Part shown: one piece after another, positions 1-9,028 of the stretch
Numbering within the stretch: position 1 is the first letter of the stretch
How the letters are laid out: every line of letters starts with the position of its first letter
DNA from: Candidatus Zhuqueibacterota bacterium RBG_16_48_16
GTDB lineage: Bacteria > Zhuqueibacterota > Zhuqueibacteria > Residuimicrobiales > Sediminimicrobiaceae
Length of the DNA: 9,028 nucleotides
Direction: 5' to 3'
Assembly: GCA_001771235.1 (NCBI GenBank)
Contig: METF01000225.1
Span: 324-9,351 of the forward strand
The notes under the pieces: generated by a model
What the model was told of the DNA's origin: nothing
What the model saw: the letters and a program-made list of their open reading frames with translations, nothing else
The model's database searches: none
Made by a program: the position numbers and the translations under genes

Positions 1-601
1 GAAATGATTATTTTATATGCCTTGATAAGAAGATTTTTGGAGAGGTATCCAGCAATGAAACTGGCTAAAATTGAAAAGGCAAAATTCTTAAACGTCAAAA
101 TTCGACTTCTTTTTTTCGCCCATTCAATAGCAGGGTGCAAATAAAAATCCTGTTCCAGCCGAATGCATTTCTGATAAACAGGTTCCCAATAATCGAACGC
201 CAAAACTTTGTCATTTGTATCATATCTTTGATCCCCCTCATTTCTTCTCGCTTCTCTGGCCTCATATTTAATCTCATGATAAAGTTTTATCAATTCTCTA
301 TCAAACTTTCCATTGTCAATAACAGATGTATCAATCTTTCGTAATTCTTTGTAGTAATTAGAGGCCTGTCTGACTTGCAATTAAATATATCCAAACACGC
401 ACGCTTCAGGTGCGAATATGCTTTATCAACAACCTCTTCACTTTCACCGAAACACCATTTTCAAGAAATATGATCAAAAGCAGCATTCAACTCAAATGGC
501 ACTTCCACTGGTAAGACATTATTTATCTGAATGCTGCTATATAGAACTTTAACAAAATCGTTGTAGAATTCGAAAAGACTTTCAAAATTTCGAGGAGTCA
601 T
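1..601 (-). pseudogene. broken gene of unknown family with C-terminal membrane segment, cut by left edge
   Basis: Not recognised. An ATG at 601-599 lies three bases after the stop of the preceding gene and opens a frame starting MTPRNFESLFEFYNDF. That frame meets a TGA at 463-461 after 46 codons, yet continues sensibly past it (KWCFGESEEVVDKAYSHLKR). At about 374-380 the coding signal moves to another frame, consistent with loss of one base. The new frame (VRQASNYYKELRKIDTS) is open without a stop to base 1, about 124 codons. The joined protein would be over 195 residues: a charged, mostly helical N-terminal part, an aromatic patch (AFDYWEPVYQKC), and near the left edge a hydrophobic stretch (NFAFSILASFIAGYLS) that looks like one transmembrane helix. 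Two lesions in an otherwise continuous product argue for a pseudogene. Sequencing error is the alternative, and it would have to have happened twice. Base composition is clearly more AT-rich than the glt genes, suggesting acquired DNA. Confidence 0.6.
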
Positions 602-604
602 GAA

Positions 605-832
605 TTATCTAATACTTTCGTCAACCGTCTTATTAACATCTTCATGACTGATGAATTTTCGCAAAATATTTCCCCGCCCAATAAATGGAAAAGCCGAATA
701 AAACTTTGTTCTTATTCCTTTCTCTTCGAGCTCTTTACGATTTTCATCAATTGTTTTAGATCGTAATTCGTCAGCTTTTCTGCCCGTTATTTTCTCTACG
801 GCTTCTTCCAACTTTTTTAAAGTGGTTGACAT
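605..832 (-). CDS. small hypothetical protein, 75 aa, unknown family
   Basis: An intact short gene starting MSTTLKKLEEAVEKITGRK. I chose the ATG at 832 because AAAGGTG sits just upstream; the frame also extends to a GTG at 856, which overlaps that ribosome site and is less likely. The product is very charged. An N-terminal amphipathic helix rich in Lys and Glu (about residues 1-40) leads to a central block with a distinctive FPFIGRGNILRKF segment (about residues 47-59), then an acidic C-terminus (SHEDVNKTVDESIR). There is no signal peptide, membrane segment or cysteine. It is the first gene of a tight pair: the next, broken gene begins three bases after its TAA, so the two were probably co-transcribed and may have worked together. 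I do not recognise the family. Codon use is AT-rich like the broken partner and unlike gltBD. Confidence 0.6.
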   Translation of the reverse strand: MSTTLKKLEEAVEKITGRKADELRSKTIDENRKELEEKGIRTKFYSAFPFIGRGNILRKFISHEDVNKTVDESIR

Positions 833-1052
833 AATGCACCTTTTTAAAATTTTCACCCGGATTAAAAGAACTTATTCCCCAATTTAACAAGTTATGCTTT
901 TCCACCTGGTTTTCAATATTACTGAGGCATTAAAAATAACCAATTCTTCGTTTAATACTCTCAATTATTGCTGAAAGATAAGGAATATTTATCCAAATTC
1001 AAGCAAAAATTATATTCATCCGCTTCAGGAAACCAAACGAGAAACAGATTCA

Positions 1053-2475
1053 TCAACTCCCCATCAAATACTTATCCACTCCTGCTGCCGCCTCGCGCCC
1101 CTGGTAAAGAGCCCGCACCACAAGAGACGCCCCCAGAACGGCATCGCCCGCGGCAAAAACTCCGGGCTTGGTGGTCATCAGATGCGCATCCACAAGAACG
1201 TTGCCGCGCGCATCTAAATCAAGCCCCAGTTCGCTCACCAGCGGCCCGTGGTCGAGGTGCACAAATCCCGCTGCCAGCAGCACCAAATCCGCTTTTAGCT
1301 CGAATTCCGAACCCGGGATTTCCTTAAAAGTGTATCTGCCGTTTTCTTCCGCTTCGGACCATTCCAGCCTCACCGCTTTGATCTTTTTCACCGCCCCGTT
1401 TTCGCTCATAAATTCTTTGGTCGAAATCCCCCAATCGCGGTCACAGCCTTCTTCATGGGAGCTGGAGGTATAGAGAATCCGCGGCCATGTGGGCCAGGGG
1501 TTGCTTGCAACTCTTTGCGAGGGTGGTTTCGGCAGAATTTCAATTTGGGTAATCGACCTGGCGCCTTGCCGCCTGCTGGTTCCCACGCAGTCCGATCCGG
1601 TATCGCCGCCGCCAATGACCACAACATCTCTGCCTTCGGCGCTGATGCGGTCGTTTTGGTCAATACATTCCCCTGCATTGATTTTATTTTGCTGGGTCAA
1701 AAACTCCATGGCAAAGTGAATGCCCTTGGCCTCACGGCCGGGGACTTGCACATCGCGAGGCACGGTGGCTCCCGCTGCGATGAGGATGGCGTCAAACGAC
1801 CTCTGCAAATAGTGGGCGGATACATCCTTGCCCACGTGCACTTGGGTCTCGAAAATGACGCCTTCCTGCTGCATCTGCTCCAGCCTCCGGTCGATGACCC
1901 ATTTTTCCAGCTTAAAATCAGGAATGCCGTATCGCAACAGACCGCCGATACGATCGTCGCGTTCAAACACAACCACTTCATGGCCGAGGCGAGCCAACTG
2001 CTGCGCCGCCGCCAGTCCCGAGGGGCCGGAGCCTACCACAGCGACCCGCTTGTTCGTTTTAAAAGAGGGCGGCTCCGGTTTGACCCAACCTTGCTGCCAG
2101 GCTCTTTCGATGATTTGCAGCTCGATCTGGCGGATCGTGACCGCCGGACTGTTTATGGCAAGCGTACAAGCGGCTTCGCACGGAGCGGGACAGACCCTGC
2201 CGGTAAATTCCGGGAAATTGTCGGTGGAAAGCAGGTTATCCAGAGCGCGTTTCCACTGGCCTTTGTAAACCAGATCATTCCAATCCGGGATTCTGTTCTG
2301 TGTAGGACATCCAAAAGTGTGGCAATGAGGCACGCCACAATCCATACATCGCGCTGCCTGATTTTTTAAACGGTCCGGCGAAATTGGCTCCTCGAACTCA
2401 CGAAAATTACGGACGCGCAGTTTTACGGCGCGTTTGCAGGCGTCCTCCCGGCTGTATTCCATAAATCCGGTATGT

Positions 2476-2483
<8 letters not shown>
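1053..2483 (-). CDS. gltD: glutamate synthase (NADPH) small subunit
   Basis: Small (beta) subunit of NADPH-dependent glutamate synthase, 476 aa, normal for the family, cytoplasmic. It oxidises NADPH on FAD and sends electrons through Fe-S clusters to GltB. The N-terminal domain carries the ferredoxin-like cysteines C46, C49, C54, C59 and then C98, C102, C106 (CMDCGVPHC, GCP, RVCPAPCEAAC). The FAD Rossmann motif VAVVGSGPSGLAAA is at about 147-160. The NADPH-binding motif VVVIGGGDTGSDC is at about 287-299. The C-terminal FAD-contact segment FAAGDAVLGASLVVRAL is at about 443-459. All hallmark motifs are present, so it should be functional. Its ATG lies inside the end of gltB (8-base overlap), preceded six bases away by a strong GGAGGAGG site at 2490-2497, so translation is probably coupled to gltB. 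The protein ends YLMGS then TGA. I see no convincing hairpin terminator in the AT-rich bases downstream. Confidence 0.97.
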
Positions 2484-7122
<4,639 letters not shown>

Positions 7123-7189
7123 TTTTAAGAAACTCCTCTCCTCACAATTCTAAGGCACGAATTGACCTGTTTATTCCGTGTATGTTGAT

Positions 7190-7330
7190 CGGGTGAGAGT
7201 CGCGTCCGCCGGGACGCGATGGTGGTAAGCTAACGTAGGATAACAGCTTTGAAGGATCGCATCGGGCAACGCCTGGGTCTCTTCTTTGTCCCCATTGATG
7301 CAAGTGACGCTCGGCTTACTGCTGTTGCCA
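7190..7330 (+). ncRNA. structured RNA element resembling HEARO / omega-RNA (IscB guide scaffold), standalone
   Basis: Seen directly: a perfect 8-bp GC-rich hairpin (7200-7207 with 7212-7219, loop GCCG); a 10-bp stem GGTGGTAAGC (7221-7230) with GCTTACTGCT (7314-7323), three of its pairs wobbles when read as plus-strand RNA; a nested stem GCATC (7259-7263) with GATGC (7297-7301); and a possible pseudoknot GGCAAC (7265-7270) with GTTGCC (7324-7329). The order is a CGCGTCC-type hairpin, then GGTAAGC, then GTAGGATAACAGC, ending GGCTTACTGCTGTTGCC. This matches my recollection of HEARO RNAs, now known as omega-RNAs of IscB nucleases carried by IS200/IS605-type elements. I have not aligned it. No iscB or tnpA lies downstream, so it would be a solo or trans-mobilised copy, antisense to the gltB leader, with any guide in the bases just before 7190. 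The wobble pairs favour the plus strand. The alternative is a minus-strand cis-regulatory leader of gltB. Confidence 0.5.
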
Positions 7331-7424
7331 AAGAAAATCGATGAATACATGCATACATTTCGGATTCGAAGAGCATTCTTATTTAATAAGGTTATTGTGC
7401 TATGTTAATTAAATAATTTAAACA

Positions 7425-7452
7425 AAGATAGAAAAACATTATAATAAATCAA
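7425..7452 (-). promoter_or_regulatory. candidate gltB promoter in AT-rich block
   Basis: On the minus strand, TTGATT (7452-7447) and TATCTT (7430-7425) are 16 bases apart. A TATAAT also occurs at 7443-7438 without a good -35 partner. In such AT-rich DNA these matches are weak evidence. If real, the gltB transcript would have a leader of about 300 bases that includes the antisense of the structured element at 7190-7330. I saw no sigma54 -24/-12 site and no closer convincing promoter. Confidence 0.25.
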
Positions 7453-7521
7453 GATATTTATTGAATTGTTTGAAATAAATATATCATTTATTCAGCAACC
7501 TCCAAATGTTTTTCGAACCGC

Positions 7522-7555
7522 ATACAATCCAATGCAGCAAAAAAACCGATTGTAT
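7522..7555. repeat. short inverted repeat, 8-bp arms
   Basis: ATACAATC (7522-7529) and its exact complement GATTGTAT (7548-7555) flank an 18-base loop with a run of seven A. It has no trailing T-run outside the stem on either strand, so it is not a standard terminator. It could be chance in AT-rich DNA or part of the far end of a mobile element that began near 7190. Confidence 0.3.
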
Positions 7556-7704
7556 CTTTCTAGCCACAAAACCCGGAAGCTACAAGATATCATCAAGGTT
7601 ACTGCAATGAAAGAGTTACCTGTTACATGGCGGTATTCGCCGCGCTCATTGCGATAAAGCCGATCTGCCAAACGTTGCTGCGGCAGGCGTAAAAAGGCTG
7701 CCGG

Positions 7705-8478
7705 CTATTTCAGCTTTTTCAAAACATCCTTCATTCTCTCCGCCGCGGTCGCTTTGTGATCCTGATCGTCGGACTCAGTGCCGGGCAGTTCGGCGACTTT
7801 TTCATACTCCTGTTTTGCCTGTTCCCACTCTTTCATATCTTCATAAGTAATTCCAAGCTCCAGGTGATGATTGATATAGTCGGGCTTGATCTCTATGGCT
7901 TTACTAAAATATTGCACCGCTTTTTCGAGGCTGGCATCGGGCAGACCGCCGTATAAAATCTTGGCAAAGGCTTTGAGAATTCCGCTCAGCGTCGCCACCT
8001 CGCGATGCCACCGGCCCAATACGTGATAAGCGAGGTCGTTGCTCGCGTCGAGTTCCAGCGTTTTCTCCGCCTCGGTTTTTACCTCCTTTGAAAGCTCTAC
8101 CTTTTTCTTGCCGCCTTCCATCAAAGCCACACGGCCAACGGCGATGGAGAGAGCTAAATGGGCGTCGGCAACGGTTTCACATTGGGCGACGGCTTGCCGG
8201 GCGATTTTTTCCGCCATGTAATAATGCTGTCTCTGCAAGTCTTTATCCGCCTTTTCACCGATATCCACATGCGCCCTGGACATTTTCCATAACGCTTCAC
8301 AATTGGCTGGATCGAGCTGGTGCGCTTTTTGAAAAAACTTTAAAGCCGATTGATGATCGAATGCCTTGTTTGCCGCATCTCCGCTGGCAATGAATTCCTC
8401 TACCGTTTCCGCTGTGGCCATTTGAGCAAAGAAGAATAAGGAAATAATCAGCAAACAACAGGTTGTTAGCTTTTGCAT
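7705..8478 (-). CDS. exported TPR protein with RMDN/FAM82-like C-terminal half
   Basis: 257 aa from the ATG at 8478. A GGAGGG site (8483-8488) stands four bases before it; a TTG at 8490 in the same frame overlaps that site and is rejected. Residues 1-23 form a Sec signal peptide (MQKLTTCC, hydrophobic core LLIISLFFFA, cleavage after ATA), so the protein is probably periplasmic. The two cysteines at 7-8 precede the core and do not make a lipobox. TPR-like helix pairs appear at about 31-75 (SALKFFQKAHQLDPANCEAL) and 183-230 (ASLEKAVQYFSKAIEIKPD, then WEQAKQEYEKVAELP). From about 105 to 250 the pattern LGRWHREVA...AKILYGGLP...EKAVQYFSKA matches my recollection of animal regulator of microtubule dynamics proteins (GIWCY...AKMLFATPP...EKALGYFHRA). 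The role is unknown, presumably protein-protein contact. It has its own promoter and is separate from gltBD. Confidence 0.88.
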   Translation of the reverse strand: MQKLTTCCLLIISLFFFAQMATAETVEEFIASGDAANKAFDHQSALKFFQKAHQLDPANCEALWKMSRAHVDIGEKADKDLQRQHYYMAEKIARQAVAQCETVADAHLALSIAVGRVALMEGGKKKVELSKEVKTEAEKTLELDASNDLAYHVLGRWHREVATLSGILKAFAKILYGGLPDASLEKAVQYFSKAIEIKPDYINHHLELGITYEDMKEWEQAKQEYEKVAELPGTESDDQDHKATAAERMKDVLKKLK

Positions 8479-8526
8479 GCTTCCCTCCAAAATTTAAGCG
8501 AATGTGTTTGACGCAGACTCGGAAAC

Positions 8527-8545
8527 GAGCCGGAAATTTCCGCTC
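8527..8545. promoter_or_regulatory. palindrome in the TPR gene leader
   Basis: CGGAAATTTCCG (8531-8542) is a perfect 12-base palindrome. Flanking GAG (8527-8529) and CTC (8543-8545) extend it with one bulged base. It lies about 50 bases upstream of the TPR start and about 75 bases downstream of the predicted transcription start. It could be an operator or a leader hairpin; no regulator is identifiable. Confidence 0.3.
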
Positions 8546-8625
8546 CAAGACATATTCCGAGAGCGCAGCCGATAAATGGCGGATCAGCCTTGCACCTGTC
8601 CGCTCAATCGACACTGAATTGTGAA

Positions 8626-8654
8626 ATTCTAACACTTTTTATCCACATAGTCAA
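8626..8654 (-). promoter_or_regulatory. sigma70-type promoter of the TPR gene
   Basis: On the minus strand, TTGACT (8654-8649) and TAGAAT (8631-8626) are separated by exactly 17 bases, each one mismatch from consensus. Transcription would start near 8619, giving a leader of about 140 bases before the ATG at 8478. This is the best promoter in the window. Confidence 0.7.
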
Positions 8655-8814
8655 TTGATTTTTATATTTTTTCTCTCGCCAAATCTTTTGCTTTAATAAC
8701 GGCTAGATTTTTTATATATTGGCCTTTCAGAAAATCAGCAAGATGCCATCGTCTTTATGTAACCGATCATAGAGTAATCTAAGCATGTTATGTAACAGCA
8801 TTTTAAGATGCAGG

Positions 8815-8909
8815 ATCAAAATCAAATATAATAATGACGGAGCAAAATGCAAAATTATCATCTTTGGATTTTGATTTGTCATTTTGCACCTTAATATTTG
8901 ATCTTTGAT
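8815..8909. repeat. long imperfect inverted repeat (about 95 bases), possible MITE-like or interspersed repeat
   Basis: ATCAAATAT (8821-8829) pairs perfectly with ATATTTGAT (8894-8902). With C8903 bulged, ATCAAA (8815-8820) pairs with TTTGAT (8904-8909). Inside, GCAAAATG (8842-8849) pairs with CATTTTGC (8880-8887). A competing 9-bp pairing is ATCAAAATC (8815-8823) with GATTTTGAT (8867-8875). GCAAAAT occurs twice in tandem at 8842-8855. The arms are AT-rich, there is no open frame and no terminal U-run typical of a terminator. It looks like a small non-coding repeat; whether it recurs in the genome cannot be seen here. Confidence 0.5.
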
Positions 8910-8988
8910 TTGAAAATTGTCTGTCCGAAATCCTACGAGTCATTAAACACCCTGTGATTGGATACGTCTTTACTGTCCAATAAGAGCC

Positions 8989-9028
8989 ATGCCTGAAAAA
9001 GATAAAATAATCATCAAAGGGGCGCGCG
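8989..9028 (+). CDS. uvrA: UvrABC excinuclease subunit A, N-terminal start only (cut by right edge)
   Basis: Only 13 codons are visible: MPEKDKIIIKGAR. The pattern of a short charged start, a beta strand of isoleucines and then GAR is the typical opening of UvrA (for example DKIEVRGARTHNLKNI in E. coli), the ATPase that scans for damaged DNA in nucleotide excision repair. The ATG is preceded by a weak AAGAG site. The gene faces away from the TPR gene. The identification rests on a very short match, so another ABC-type ATPase start remains possible, but the GAR motif at this distance from the start is distinctive. No LexA box was found upstream. Confidence 0.6.
   Translation, partial: MPEKDKIIIKGAR

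Larger units (their letters stand above)
7123..7704. other. long non-coding spacer between gltB and the TPR gene
   Basis: About 580 bases without a credible protein gene. A 63-codon plus-strand frame at 7466-7657 begins at TTG and has no ribosome site or recognisable motif. From the gltB side it holds the gltB ribosome site, a compact structured element (about 7190-7330), an AT-rich block (about 7360-7500) with promoter-like hexamers for gltB, a short inverted repeat (7522-7555), and an unremarkable stretch to the end of the TPR gene. No clear intrinsic terminator for the TPR gene is visible. The hairpin at 7681-7703 has no following U-run on the minus strand. Confidence 0.7.
8479..8988. other. 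divergent intergenic region between the TPR gene and uvrA
   Basis: About 510 bases with no credible coding frame. A 112-codon minus frame that extends the TPR gene upstream lies in a different frame over the leader and is a shadow. The region contains the TPR leader with a palindrome (8527-8545), the TPR promoter (8626-8654), an AT-rich stretch in which I see nothing specific (8655-8810), a long imperfect inverted repeat (8815-8909), and about 80 bases directly before uvrA. I found no clear sigma70 promoter or LexA box (CTGT-N8-ACAG) for uvrA. Confidence 0.7.

Noticed and set aside
461..463. In-frame TGA as selenocysteine or programmed readthrough
   Set aside because: A frameshift follows about 85 bases later in the same gene, so simple gene decay or sequence error explains both better.
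1455..2369. 304-codon plus-strand open frame
   Set aside because: It lies entirely antisense to gltD, whose protein carries all family motifs. This is a shadow frame.
7200..7219. The GC-rich hairpin as an intrinsic terminator
   Set aside because: There is no T-run after it on either strand, and it is part of a larger set of pairings.
7255..7345. sigma54 (-24/-12) promoter for gltB around GGCAACAGCAGTAAGC
   Set aside because: The GG to GC distance is wrong for the GG-N10-GC consensus.
7466..7657. 63-codon plus-strand open frame in the spacer
   Set aside because: It starts at TTG without a ribosome site, has no recognisable motif and covers low-complexity AT-rich DNA.
7681..7703. Hairpin CGGCAG/CTGCCG just after the TPR stop, considered as a terminator
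   Set aside because: The stem is only 6 bp with an 11-base loop, and no U-run follows it on the minus strand.
8297..8635. 112-codon minus-strand open frame overlapping the TPR gene start
   Set aside because: It runs in another frame over the TPR leader and signal peptide. The promoter and ribosome site there serve the TPR gene.

Overview
The window reads as chromosomal DNA from a Gram-negative-type bacterium. The main evidence is a bacterial two-subunit NADPH glutamate synthase, a Sec-exported periplasmic-type repeat protein, AGGAGG-like ribosome sites and a good sigma70-type promoter. I cannot place the phylum from this sequence. The style fits an environmental or candidate-phylum genome, but that is only an impression.

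Layout. (1) 1-832, minus strand: an AT-rich accessory patch with a small intact gene of unknown family (605-832). Immediately downstream is a second unknown gene (1-601) broken by an in-frame stop and a frameshift; it runs off the left edge. (2) 833-1052: AT-rich spacer with no gene and no clear terminator. (3) 1053-7122, minus strand: the gltBD operon. gltB (large, glutaminase/FMN/Fe-S subunit) is followed by gltD (small, FAD/NADPH/Fe-S subunit) with an 8-base overlap. (4) 7123-7704: a long spacer upstream of gltB. It holds a compact, GC-richer structured element (about 7190-7330) that resembles, on the plus strand, the HEARO/omega-RNA class of IscB-associated RNAs, with no iscB beside it. 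Next to it is an AT-rich block that may hold the gltB promoter. (5) 7705-8478, minus strand: an exported TPR protein whose C-terminal half resembles the eukaryotic RMDN/FAM82 family, with a strong sigma70-type promoter at 8626-8654. (6) 8479-8988: a divergent intergenic region with a roughly 95-base imperfect inverted repeat. (7) 8989-9028, plus strand: the first 13 codons of a gene that reads like uvrA.

How the genes work together. GltB and GltD form one enzyme. GltD passes electrons from NADPH through FAD and Fe-S clusters to GltB, which hydrolyses glutamine and channels ammonia to 2-oxoglutarate to make two glutamates. The TPR gene and uvrA are separate transcription units with no evident link to nitrogen assimilation. 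The most interesting parts are non-coding or decayed: the isolated omega-RNA-like element upstream of gltB, the broken gene pair at the left edge, and the intergenic inverted repeat.
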